Shown here one piece after another: positions 1 through 7,271 of a DNA stretch of 8,918 nt (position 1 is the stretch's first letter; each line of letters begins with the position of its first letter). The stretch is from Anaerolineales bacterium (GTDB lineage: Bacteria; Chloroflexota; Anaerolineae; Anaerolineales; UBA4823), in assembly GCA_028687395.1 (NCBI GenBank), contig JAQUAE010000052.1:1-8918 (forward strand), in the 5' to 3' direction. The notes below the pieces were generated by a model. It made no database searches. It was not told where the DNA came from and saw only the letters and a list, made by a program, of their open reading frames with translations. Position numbers and translations under genes: made by a program.

Positions 1-8
1 GATGCCAT
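1..8 (-). CDS. atpG: Start of next F1 gene, probably ATP synthase gamma subunit (partial)
   Basis: Only an ATG and the beginning of the coding sequence (Met-Ala-Ser, the last codon incomplete) are inside the window, starting 8 bases after the atpA stop codon. Gamma subunits often begin Met-Ala-Ser or Met-Ala-Thr, and atpG directly follows atpA in most bacterial atp operons. The identification therefore rests on gene order and three residues. There is no strong ribosome binding site before the ATG (the spacer is AT-rich), which fits translational coupling to atpA. The call would fail if the sequence to the left does not encode the gamma-subunit N-terminal helix. Confidence 0.55.
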
Positions 9-16
9 AATCTTTA

Positions 17-1678
17 CTACTGCCAGGTTACGTTGAACGCTTCGAGCGCGGCGGTTAATTTAGCCCGGGTTTCATCGCTGATGATGCGCTTCTGGGCAAC
101 GTCTTTGCCGATTTCGGGATCGGAAGCTTCGATGGATTTCAACAGATCCGCTTCCCAACGCTTCATTTGGTCCAGGGGGACCTTGTCCGTAAATCCCTGC
201 GCACCGGCAAACAGGACGATCACCTGGTGCTCCAGCGACATCGGCTCGTACTGCGCCTGCTTCAGGATTTCCTGCAGGTGCAGGCCACGATTGAGCTGCG
301 CCTGGGTAGATTTATCCAGATCGGAGCCGAACTGAGCGAAGGCAGCCAGCTCGCGGAAGGCAGCCATCTCCAGGCGCAGGCGGCCAGCCACCTGCTTCAT
401 CGCCTTGGTTTGGGCATCGCCGCCCACACGCGATACCGAGATGCCCACGTTCACCGCCGGGCGGATGCCAGCGTAGAACAGGTTGTTCTCCAGGTAAATC
501 TGCCCATCGGTGATGGAAATGACGTTGGTAGGGATGTACGCCGAAACGTCACCCAACAGGGTTTCGATGATGGGCAAAGCAGTCAGCGAGCCGCCGCTGC
601 CGGCAAGCTTGACCACGCGGTATTGGTCAGGTTTATCCATTGCCTTCAAGGCCTCACCCGCGTCGTGCGCGGCGCGCGGCCCGCCGTACTCCACGCCATC
701 CACGGAGTCCTTCAGCTCCGCCTTCTCACCCTGAAAGGTGGGGGGGACGATGACGAAATGGTCCGCCAGGCGGGCGGCTCTCTCCAACAGGCGCGAGTGC
801 AGATAAAAGACGTCACCCGGGTAGGCTTCACGCCCCGGAGGGCGTCGCAGGAGCAGGGATACCTGGCGATACGCCCAGGCGTGCTTGGAGAGATCGTCGT
901 AGACCACCAGGGCATCTCGTCCGGTTTCCATGAACTCCTCGCCGATGGCGCAACCGGCGTAGGGGGCAATGTACTGCATGGCCGCGGATTCATCCGCGGA
1001 GGCGACGACAACCGTGGTGTACTCCATGGCCCCGAAGCGCTCCAACGTGGCGACCGTGCGCGCCACGGCAGCCTTCTTCTGCCCGATGGCCACGTATATA
1101 CAATGCAGGTCCTTACCCTTTTGATTGATGATCGTATCGATGGCGATGGCTGTCTTGCCCGTCTGCCGGTCACCGATGATCAGCTCGCGTTGCCCGCGCC
1201 CAATGGGGATCATCGAGTCGATGGCTTTCAGTCCCGTTTGCACAGGGGTATCGACGTCCTTGCGCAGCACCACGCCGGGAGCGATGCGCTCGATAGGGCG
1301 ATAGTGGTCGAATTTCAGCGGCCCCTTGCCGTCGATAGGCTGTCCCAAAGCGTTGACCACACGCCCGACCATGCCATCGCCAACTGGAACGGAGGCGATG
1401 CGTCCGGTGGAGCGCACCAGTGAGCCCTCCTCGATGTTGGCATACTCGCCCAGGATGATCACGCCCACCTGGCTGTCCTCCAGGTTGAAGGCTACCCCCA
1501 TGACGCCGTTTTCGAATAGGACCAACTCTTGCGAGCGTACATCCGCTAGCCCGCGCACACGGGCGATGCCGTCCCCGGCTTCGATCACCGAACCGACGTC
1601 TCGTAATCCCATCTCCGGTTCGAAGGATTCGATTTGTTGCTTGAGGTCGGCGGTGATTTGATTAATCAGGTCGGACAT
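17..1678 (-). CDS. atpA: F1Fo ATP synthase subunit alpha, with an internal insertion
   Basis: Alpha subunit of the F1 head, which alternates with beta in the (alpha-beta)3 ring and carries the non-catalytic nucleotide sites. At 553 residues it is longer than the usual 500-515. Visible landmarks are the N-terminal beta-barrel (about 25-95), the Walker A motif GDRQTGKT at 169-176, the PGREAYPGDVF segment near 281-291, and the family signature PAVNVGISVS at 407-416 followed by arginine-finger candidate R417. The C-terminal helical domain is intact. Between RLLERAAR (ending at residue 303) and GSLTALPIIET (from 363) lie 59 residues, where E. coli AtpA, as I recall it, has 18; this gives an insertion of about 41 residues. 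The ATG is preceded by GGAGGAAGC, a strong ribosome binding site. The gene follows an M42 peptidase by 39 bp with no atpH between, and is followed by a probable atpG. Confidence 0.99.
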   Translation of the reverse strand: MSDLINQITADLKQQIESFEPEMGLRDVGSVIEAGDGIARVRGLADVRSQELVLFENGVMGVAFNLEDSQVGVIILGEYANIEEGSLVRSTGRIASVPVGDGMVGRVVNALGQPIDGKGPLKFDHYRPIERIAPGVVLRKDVDTPVQTGLKAIDSMIPIGRGQRELIIGDRQTGKTAIAIDTIINQKGKDLHCIYVAIGQKKAAVARTVATLERFGAMEYTTVVVASADESAAMQYIAPYAGCAIGEEFMETGRDALVVYDDLSKHAWAYRQVSLLLRRPPGREAYPGDVFYLHSRLLERAARLADHFVIVPPTFQGEKAELKDSVDGVEYGGPRAAHDAGEALKAMDKPDQYRVVKLAGSGGSLTALPIIETLLGDVSAYIPTNVISITDGQIYLENNLFYAGIRPAVNVGISVSRVGGDAQTKAMKQVAGRLRLEMAAFRELAAFAQFGSDLDKSTQAQLNRGLHLQEILKQAQYEPMSLEHQVIVLFAGAQGFTDKVPLDQMKRWEADLLKSIEASDPEIGKDVAQKRIISDETRAKLTAALEAFNVTWQ

Positions 1679-1717
1679 GCTTCCTCCAGATAGGGAATTA
1701 GGAAAGACGTCAGGCGA

Positions 1718-2788
1718 TTAGATCGTCAAATTGGCTACCTGGGCGGCGTCCAGCCGCTGGACCAGCGCCAGAACCAGATCCACTGCATATTGGTAATCGT
1801 CGTGGTGCAGGATGGCGCTGTGCGAGTGGATGTGGCGGGCTGCTACGCCGATGACCACCGTCGGGACTCCTGTGTCGTGCAGGTGGATGACCCCGCCATC
1901 CGTGGCGCCGCCTTCGACGTACGAAACTTGCATGGGGATGCCCTTTTCTTTGGCGACGTCCATCACCAGGTCGCGCAGCTTGAGGTTGGGAATCATGCGC
2001 GCATCGTAGATCAACACCGTGGGGCCCTTACCCAGCTTGACTGCCGTTTCCTCCGGCTTGATGCCAGGCACGTCGCCGGCGATGTCGGACTCGAGGATGA
2101 TCGCAACGTCCGGATTGATCGCCCGCACGCTGGTGGTGGCACCGCGCAAACCGACTTCTTCCATAACTGTGGCTGCGCCGTAGACCGTGTTGGGGTGGGT
2201 TTGGGATTGGAGCTGCTCCAGGACCGAGATCATCACGGCCACGCCCACCCGGTCGTCGAAGGCCTTGGAAAGCCAGCTCTTGCCGTTGGCTAAGGCGACG
2301 AAATCGGCGCGCGGGATCACGGGGTCTCCCTGGCGCACGCCCGCCTCCTCGACCTCGGCCTTGCTCGTCGCGCCGATGTCGATGTACATGTCCTTCTTCT
2401 CGACCACCTTCTTGCGCTCCTCGGCCGAGAGCAGGTGCGGCGGCTTGGAGCCAATGACGCCGACCACGTCTCCCTTGCGGGTTTTTATGACCACCCGCTG
2501 GCCAAGCAGCACCTGGTCGAACCAGCCGCCGAGGGGAAGAAATTTGAGGAAGCCTTCATCGGTGATGTATTTCACCATGAAACCGATTTCGTCCATGTGA
2601 CCGGCAAGCATCACCCGCGGGGCTGGCGCTGAGCCAGCTTTCTCGCAGATCAGGCTGCCGATTTTATCCTGGCTCAACTTGCCAAGCGGCTCGAAGTACT
2701 TGCGCACCACAGCTCGCACCGGCGTTTCGTAGCCGGGGATGCCATGCGCTTCGGTCAAATCTTTTAATAAATCAGCAGGAGAAATCAT
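1718..2788 (-). CDS. M42 family metallo-aminopeptidase (TET/FrvX/CelM type)
   Basis: Cytosolic di-metal aminopeptidase of family M42, whose members typically form dodecameric tetrahedral particles that trim short peptides. At 356 residues it has the normal family length and no signal peptide. By comparison with the TET2 pattern the metal and catalytic residues are visible: H64 in HMDEIG, D178 in AFDDR, the catalytic/metal pair E210-E211 in MEEVGLRG, E233 (the Asp/Glu ligand position) and H321 in RHIHSH. The conserved TDGG segment is at 296-299. Older annotations call such proteins endoglucanase or cellulase M; the residues argue for a peptidase. Substrate preference (glutamyl, lysyl or hydrophobic) cannot be read from the sequence. 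The ATG has GAGGG seven bases upstream and a sigma70-like promoter behind that. It lies 39 bp ahead of atpA on the same strand and is probably co-transcribed with it. Confidence 0.95.
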   Translation of the reverse strand: MISPADLLKDLTEAHGIPGYETPVRAVVRKYFEPLGKLSQDKIGSLICEKAGSAPAPRVMLAGHMDEIGFMVKYITDEGFLKFLPLGGWFDQVLLGQRVVIKTRKGDVVGVIGSKPPHLLSAEERKKVVEKKDMYIDIGATSKAEVEEAGVRQGDPVIPRADFVALANGKSWLSKAFDDRVGVAVMISVLEQLQSQTHPNTVYGAATVMEEVGLRGATTSVRAINPDVAIILESDIAGDVPGIKPEETAVKLGKGPTVLIYDARMIPNLKLRDLVMDVAKEKGIPMQVSYVEGGATDGGVIHLHDTGVPTVVIGVAARHIHSHSAILHHDDYQYAVDLVLALVQRLDAAQVANLTI

Positions 2789-2818
2789 AAACAGTCCCTC
2801 TATGTCTGAAGTGGTGAA

Positions 2819-2847
2819 ATGATACCTGAAAGGCGTGCTCCTGTCCA
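2819..2847 (-). promoter_or_regulatory. Predicted sigma70-type promoter for the M42 peptidase (and probably atpA)
   Basis: Reading the minus strand, TGGACA (2847-2842) is followed after exactly 17 bases by TATCAT (2824-2819). Each hexamer matches consensus at five of six positions. The predicted transcript start near 2812 leaves a short leader of about 24 bases that contains the GAGGG ribosome binding site of the peptidase gene. It is the only clear promoter between proC and atpA. Prediction only. Confidence 0.6.
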
Positions 2848-2882
2848 GTTATTCACAAACCAGACCCTCTCATGCGCCGCCA

Positions 2883-3734
2883 TCAGGTGGTTTTTTCCGG
2901 ATCCTGGCTCTTACCACCCTTACCAAGCTCGATGGAGCGTTCATAAGCCGCCCAGATGGCGCGCGAGATGGCAGTGCGAAAGCCAGCCTTCTCCAGGTAA
3001 TACAACGCGGCTGCGGAAGTGCCGCCCGGCGAAGTCACCTCATTGCGCAGGCGAGCCAGGTGGACGGGATCGTCCCGCTTTTGGTAATAATCCACCGAGC
3101 CGCGCACCGTTTGGGCGACCAATTGCTCGGCAATGCGGCGAGGGAAGCCCAGGTGAACGCCGGCGTCGACCATTGCCTCCATAAACAAGAAGACGTATGC
3201 CGGCCCGGTGCCGGAAAGAGCGGTGGCCATATCCAGGTAGTTCTCCTCTTCGACGTACAGCTCGTCGCCGAGTGAATTGAGGATCTGGCGCGCCATCTCG
3301 CGCTGCGCCTGGCTGACCTGCGGGGAAGCCGTCCAGACGGTGATACCCTCACCAATCTGCGCCGGGGTATTGGGCATCGAGCGCACGATGATAGCGTGGT
3401 TCAAATTTTGGGCGATCTTTTCGATGGAGGCGCCGGCGACGATCGAGAGCACCAGAGCATCAGCTTTCAGCGAGCCGCGCACACCCGCCAGGACACGGTC
3501 GAGGCGCTGCGGCTTCACCGAGAGCACGACCACGTCGGCTTCCTGAGTGGCTTCAGCGTTTTGAGTCGTGATTTTCACTCCGTATTGCTGGCGCAGTTGA
3601 TCCAGGCGCTCCTGGCGCGGTCCGGAGGTCACCATCCGCGCTGGCTCGATGACCTGCTGGCGAATCAACCCTGAAATCATGGCTTCGGCCATGACGCCTG
3701 GCCCGATGAAGGCAATATACTGTTGAGTGAACAA
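2883..3734 (-). CDS. proC: Pyrroline-5-carboxylate reductase
   Basis: Catalyses the last step of proline biosynthesis, NAD(P)H-dependent reduction of 1-pyrroline-5-carboxylate to L-proline, in the cytosol. The 283-residue length is close to the family norm of about 270. The N-terminal Rossmann fold has the dinucleotide loop G11-P-G-V-M-A16 (more commonly GxGNMA, so the Asn is replaced by Val). VKPQ is at 73-76 and RSMPNTPAQIGEG at 118-130. The C-terminal dimer domain has SGTGPAYVF at 174-182 and the signature EVTSPGGTSAAAL at 232-244. The start is a TTG (3734-3732), chosen because GGAGGA sits four bases upstream and the reading frame reaches the Rossmann strand immediately after; no in-frame ATG fits. 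It lies 87 bp after ruvA on the same strand and is likely the last gene of that operon. A hairpin lies in the gap. Confidence 0.97.
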   Translation of the reverse strand: MFTQQYIAFIGPGVMAEAMISGLIRQQVIEPARMVTSGPRQERLDQLRQQYGVKITTQNAEATQEADVVVLSVKPQRLDRVLAGVRGSLKADALVLSIVAGASIEKIAQNLNHAIIVRSMPNTPAQIGEGITVWTASPQVSQAQREMARQILNSLGDELYVEEENYLDMATALSGTGPAYVFLFMEAMVDAGVHLGFPRRIAEQLVAQTVRGSVDYYQKRDDPVHLARLRNEVTSPGGTSAAALYYLEKAGFRTAISRAIWAAYERSIELGKGGKSQDPEKTT

Positions 3735-3744
3735 ATCTTCCTCC
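3735..3744 (-). promoter_or_regulatory. Strong ribosome binding site fixing the TTG start of proC
   Basis: On the minus strand GGAGGA is followed by AGAT and then TTG. The near-perfect anti-SD complement at the right distance is the main reason to accept the non-ATG start. Confidence 0.8.
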
Positions 3745-3769
3745 GTTGGCGGTATTACCTGCTAACGGC

Positions 3770-3794
3770 ACGACACACTACCTGAGTGCGTCGT
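3770..3794 (-). other. Hairpin in the ruvA-proC gap
   Basis: On the minus strand ACGACGCACT pairs with AGTGTGTCGT around a five-base loop (CAGGT). This gives ten pairs, one of them G-U. In the plus-strand RNA that pair would be an A-C mismatch, so the structure fits an RNA made from the minus strand better. No T-run follows, so it is not a standard intrinsic terminator. It may act as a processing, stability or attenuation element in front of proC. Confidence 0.55.
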
Positions 3795-3821
3795 AGCGTG
3801 GGTATTTTAACTACTAAATGG

Positions 3822-4403
3822 TCAAGGTTTTGTGAAGTACCTCAACGCCAGGCGCAAGCGCTCTTCGACCTCTTGAGGGGCATCCCTGGGGATCGATTGC
3901 AGCGCTGCCTGGGCTTCGATTACACTATACCCCAGGGAGGTCAACCCCACCAGCACTTCGCTATCCACGTCACTGAGCGCGGCCAGGGATTCGAGCCCAC
4001 CCTCCACCGGGATGCGGTCGTGCAGGTGAAGGACGATTTTTTGGGCGGTTTTCTTGCCCACGCCCGGTACGCGGCTAAAGATATCCGCTTGCTCCTGGAC
4101 AATCGCCCGGCGGATGGTCTCGGTGTTCAGTGCGGAAAGCACCGCCAAAGCCAGCCGGGGGCCGATCCCGCTCACCCCAAGCAGGAGCTCGAAGAAGCGG
4201 CGCTCCTCCTTGGTGTCGAACCCATACAGCGCCAGCAGCTCCTCGCGCACGATGAGCGTAGTATAGAGAAAAACTTGCTGTCCGGGGGAATAGCGGGCGC
4301 CGGTCGCGGAGGGCACGTGGACGCACAGCCCAATGCCTCCCAGCTCCACGATGAGAGCTTCTTCTTCCTTTTCAATCACTCGCCCGTTAAGAGTTGAGAT
4401 CAT
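3822..4403 (-). CDS. ruvA: Holliday junction branch migration complex subunit RuvA
   Basis: RuvA tetramers bind four-way DNA junctions and load the RuvB motor during recombinational repair. The 193-residue length is normal for the family. The N-terminal OB-fold domain covers about 1-62 and includes R53-E54-E55, matching the acidic-pin loop that keeps duplex DNA from entering the junction centre. Two helix-hairpin-helix motifs follow, GVSGIGPR at 76-83 and VPGVGKKTA at 112-120. The C-terminal domain III (about 145-193), which contacts RuvB in characterised members, is present. The ATG is preceded by a purine-rich AAGAAGAA stretch, a modest ribosome binding site. It lies 78 bp after ruvC and 87 bp before proC; the usual neighbour ruvB is absent and proC takes its place. 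Confidence 0.98.
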   Translation of the reverse strand: MISTLNGRVIEKEEEALIVELGGIGLCVHVPSATGARYSPGQQVFLYTTLIVREELLALYGFDTKEERRFFELLLGVSGIGPRLALAVLSALNTETIRRAIVQEQADIFSRVPGVGKKTAQKIVLHLHDRIPVEGGLESLAALSDVDSEVLVGLTSLGYSVIEAQAALQSIPRDAPQEVEERLRLALRYFTKP

Positions 4404-4481
4404 GGCGTTCTTCTTTCTGGAGATTAAATCAAGAAGGCAATTCCACTCCCAGTACCCTGTTGTGCTGACCCTACCCCGTCA

Positions 4482-4997
4482 TTAATGCTCTTCGTTCTCG
4501 CCGGCCTGGCGATAGGCGGAAAAGCTGCGCGCCGCGTGCAGGTGACAGATTGCCACAGCCAGGGCGTCGGCGGCGTCGTCCGGTTGGGGGATAGCCTCCA
4601 GGTCAAGAAGCATGCGCACCATGCTCTGCACCTGCCTCTTATCCGCCCCCCCATAACCGGTCACCGCCTGTTTGACCTCCATTGGCGTATACTCCGCGAC
4701 CTTCACACCTGCTTGCGATAGCGCCAATAGGGCGACCCCTCTGGCGTGACCGACGTTCATCGCCGTGAGCACGTTGCGTTGGAAAAAAAGCTTTTCCACC
4801 GCCCCGCTTTCAGGACGGTGGAAACGCAATAAATCGCATAATCGCTGGTGCAACTCGAGCAGCCGGTCGGGAATGGCCTGGCTGGCCGGAGTCTGGATGA
4901 CCCCGAATTCTACTAACGCCAGTTGGCCCTGCCCATCCTCACGTACCAGCCCATACCCGGTGATGGCGACGCCGGGATCGATGCCAATTACCACCAT
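4482..4997 (-). CDS. ruvC: Crossover junction endodeoxyribonuclease RuvC
   Basis: Holliday-junction resolvase of the RNase H fold that cuts symmetrically across the junction with two metal ions. The protein is 171 residues, as expected. All four acidic catalytic residues can be placed: D7 in GIDPG, E68 in VEKLFF, and D141 and D144 in DDAADALAVAI. The basic FFQRN segment (71-75) after the second acidic residue is conserved. The gene begins 6 bp after the yebC stop codon, so translation is probably coupled; the local ribosome binding site (GAG about five bases upstream) is weak. The yebC-ruvC-ruvA order is common in bacteria. The last ten residues are hydrophilic and look like an ordinary variable tail. 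Confidence 0.98.
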   Translation of the reverse strand: MVVIGIDPGVAITGYGLVREDGQGQLALVEFGVIQTPASQAIPDRLLELHQRLCDLLRFHRPESGAVEKLFFQRNVLTAMNVGHARGVALLALSQAGVKVAEYTPMEVKQAVTGYGGADKRQVQSMVRMLLDLEAIPQPDDAADALAVAICHLHAARSFSAYRQAGENEEH

Positions 4998-5003
4998 CGA
5001 GAC

Positions 5004-5759
5004 TCAAACAGTCTCCAATTTCGCCATGGCTTCGTCGCTGATGCTCAGGTTGGAATAGACGGTGTAGACGTCATCCAGCTCCTCGAGCGCCTCGATCACT
5101 TTAACCACCTGGATGGTATCCTCCGGCGAGAGCTCGACTTCCATGTTGGGCAGCATGCGCAGCTCCGCTTCTTCCGGCTCGATATGGAGGGATTTCAGCA
5201 TGTTGCTGATGTCTTTGAAGGATTCCACCGGGCCGATTATCTCGACCAGGTCGTTTTCGATGGTGACGTCACTCGCGCCAGCCTCGACGGCCAGCTCGAA
5301 AATCTGGTCAGGATCGCCATTATCCAGGGGAAACGAGAAATAGGCATTGCGCGTGAACTGCCAGGCGACTGAGCCCGCCTCGGCCATGCTGCCGCCAAAG
5401 CGGTTCAGGATGTGGCGAATCTCCGCCACAGCGCGATTACGGTTGTCGGTGATGCAGGAGATGATCAGGGCAATGCCATTCGGCGCGTACCCCTCGTAGT
5501 TGAGCTCTTCGAGCGCATTGCCTTCTTTCAATTCCCCGGTGCCACGCTTGATGGCGCGCTCGATGTTGTCTTTGGGCATGTTACTCGCCCGGGCTTTCTC
5601 TACCGCAAATTGCAAGCGGACGTTTGCACTGAGGTCCCCACCCCCTTCACGCGCCGCAAGGACGATTTCCCGCGCCAGGCGGGTGAAAAGTTGGCCACGC
5701 TTGGCGTCCGCCGCGCCCTTCTTGCGGCGTATAGTGGCCCAATGTGAATGACCGGACAT
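5004..5759 (-). CDS. yebC: YebC/TACO1/PmpR family protein
   Basis: Member of the YebC family. It was long annotated as a transcriptional regulator; more recent work on bacterial and mitochondrial members points to a ribosome-associated translation factor that relieves stalling at proline-rich stretches. The 251-residue length is standard. The diagnostic N-terminus MSGHSHWATIRRKKGAADAKR matches the family pattern (M-A/S-GHSKWANIKxxK) except that the usual Lys after GHS is His. Other family segments visible are NMPKDNIERAIKRGTGE (about 60-76) and a GxxxxAGSVAWQF-like segment (about 125-135). The ATG has AGGAG six bases upstream. It is the first gene of the yebC-ruvC-ruvA-proC run, with an extended -10 promoter in front. 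Which role this member plays cannot be decided from sequence alone. Confidence 0.97.
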   Translation of the reverse strand: MSGHSHWATIRRKKGAADAKRGQLFTRLAREIVLAAREGGGDLSANVRLQFAVEKARASNMPKDNIERAIKRGTGELKEGNALEELNYEGYAPNGIALIISCITDNRNRAVAEIRHILNRFGGSMAEAGSVAWQFTRNAYFSFPLDNGDPDQIFELAVEAGASDVTIENDLVEIIGPVESFKDISNMLKSLHIEPEEAELRMLPNMEVELSPEDTIQVVKVIEALEELDDVYTVYSNLSISDEAMAKLETV

Positions 5760-5803
5760 AGGTGACTCCTGATTACAACGACGAAAAAGGGTTAATCTGG
5801 AAA

Positions 5804-5812
5804 ATTATACCA
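5804..5812 (-). promoter_or_regulatory. Extended -10 promoter element for the yebC-ruvC-ruvA-proC operon
   Basis: On the minus strand TGG-TATAAT, a perfect -10 hexamer with an upstream TGn extension, ends 44 bp before the yebC ATG. No good -35 hexamer stands 16-18 bases upstream, which is typical of extended -10 promoters. The predicted leader is about 38 bases and includes the yebC ribosome binding site. Confidence 0.6.
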
Positions 5813-5830
5813 TCAGGGCAAAAACCGCAT

Positions 5831-5849
5831 GGTAGGAGATTTTCCTATC
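5831..5849. repeat. Short dyad upstream of the yebC promoter
   Basis: TAGGA-GATTT-TCCTA forms a five-base dyad about 20 bp upstream of the yebC -10 element. On the plus strand it can extend to seven pairs with one G-U. It could be an operator half-site pair, but it is short enough to occur by chance. Confidence 0.25.
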
Positions 5850-5877
5850 AGTTCGTATATGGCTTTACGTTAATCCA

Positions 5878-5904
5878 ATATCCCCGCCATTTGCGCGGGG
5901 ATAT
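5878..5904 (-). terminator. Candidate 3' hairpin after inositol-phosphate synthase
   Basis: A perfect 10-bp GC-rich stem (ATATCCCCGC with GCGGGGATAT, seven-base loop) begins 10 bases after the stop codon of the inositol synthase gene. On the minus strand the following bases are TGGATTAACG, with no run of T. It may therefore be a weak or Rho-assisted terminator, or a 3' end stabiliser, rather than a classical intrinsic terminator. It separates this gene from the yebC operon promoter. Confidence 0.55.
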
Positions 5905-5914
5905 CTGACTGCTG

Positions 5915-7000
<1,086 letters not shown>

Positions 7001-7013
7001 GCATGTCTCCTTG

Positions 7014-7029
7014 AGGCTGAGCTTAGCCT
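7014..7029. repeat. Small dyad near the inositol synthase transcript start
   Basis: AGGCT-GAGCTT-AGCCT is a five-base inverted repeat lying between the predicted -10 element and the ribosome binding site. It overlaps the likely transcript start, so it would act as a DNA site rather than an RNA hairpin. Weak on its own. Confidence 0.25.
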
Positions 7030-7030
7030 A

Positions 7031-7036
7031 ATTATA
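7031..7036 (-). promoter_or_regulatory. -10 element of the inositol synthase promoter
   Basis: A perfect TATAAT on the minus strand, 30 bp before the ATG. I see no matching -35 hexamer at 16-18 bases, so the promoter may need an activator. The flanking inverted and direct repeats at 7061-7126 would be candidate binding sites. Confidence 0.5.
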
Positions 7037-7060
7037 CATAATTCATTGCAGGACGGACTT

Positions 7061-7126
7061 CGCCAGATGTGAGTGCGCACGCCTGGCGGTAGCTGTCTGT
7101 CTAATCTGCTTGTCAAAGCCTGGCGG
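7061..7126. repeat. CTGGCG repeats in the divergent inositol synthase/tRNA promoter region
   Basis: GCCTGGCGG occurs twice in the same orientation (7081-7089 and 7118-7126). Each copy is followed by TAG or GTAG, and the starts are 37 bp apart. CGCCAG at 7061-7066 is an inverted copy of the core facing the first repeat, around a perfect GTGCGCAC palindrome (7073-7080). The second direct copy lies inside the spacer of the tRNA promoter. The arrangement resembles a set of operator half-sites; no binding protein is suggested by the window. Confidence 0.4.
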
Positions 7127-7138
7127 GTAGATTATAAT
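7110..7138 (+). promoter_or_regulatory. Sigma70 promoter of the tRNA-Pro gene
   Basis: TTGTCA (7110-7115, five of six matches) and a perfect TATAAT (7133-7138) are separated by exactly 17 bases. The -10 element ends 10 bases before the mature tRNA 5' end, so the 5' leader should be only a few bases long. One of the GCCTGGCGG repeats occupies the spacer. Confidence 0.8.
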
Positions 7139-7148
7139 CCACAAGCTT

Positions 7149-7223
7149 CGGGGCGTGGCTCAGCCCGGCTAGAGCACACGGTTCGGGACCGTGAGGTCGG
7201 CGGTTCAAATCCGCCCGCCCCGA
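7149..7223 (+). tRNA. tRNA-Pro (anticodon CGG)
   Basis: Full cloverleaf, 75 bases. The acceptor stem is CGGGGCG/CGCCCCG (7149-7155 with 7216-7222). The D stem is GCTC/GAGC with G18-G19 at 7167-7168. The anticodon stem is CACGG/CCGTG around loop TTCGGGA, with anticodon CGG at 7184-7186 reading codon CCG. The T stem is GGCGG/CCGCC with loop TTCAAAT. The C1-G72 pair and discriminator A73 (7223) are the known identity elements for bacterial prolyl-tRNA synthetase. CCA is not encoded (ACCT follows), so it must be added after transcription. It is the only plus-strand gene seen, divergent from inositol synthase and convergent with the LysM protein gene. Confidence 0.98.
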
Positions 7224-7249
7224 CCTGTCAACGGGTTGTAAGTTGGAAA

Positions 7250-7261
7250 GTTACATGTAAC
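7250..7261. repeat. 12-bp perfect palindrome GTTACATGTAAC
   Basis: A perfect 12-base palindrome between the tRNA and the shared hairpin, 27 bases after the tRNA end. An AT-rich dyad of this kind could be a protein-binding site or part of the tRNA 3' trailer structure. No partner copy was seen elsewhere in the window. Confidence 0.4.
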
Positions 7262-7271
7262 AAGTAATATA

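Noticed and set aside
167..1423. 418-codon plus-strand open frame opposite atpA
   Set aside because: It is the antisense of a fully conserved gene, its translation is low-complexity His/Arg/Gly-rich with no family motif, and such long antisense frames are common where codon third positions are GC-rich.
1718..2788. Endoglucanase/cellulase M
   Set aside because: The label is historical. The metal ligand set and HMDEIG/DDR/MEEVGLRG motifs are those of M42 aminopeptidases.
4424..4654. Small minus-strand frame spanning the end of ruvC and the ruvC-ruvA gap
   Set aside because: It overlaps ruvC in another frame, is Arg/Pro-rich without motifs, and has no ribosome binding site.
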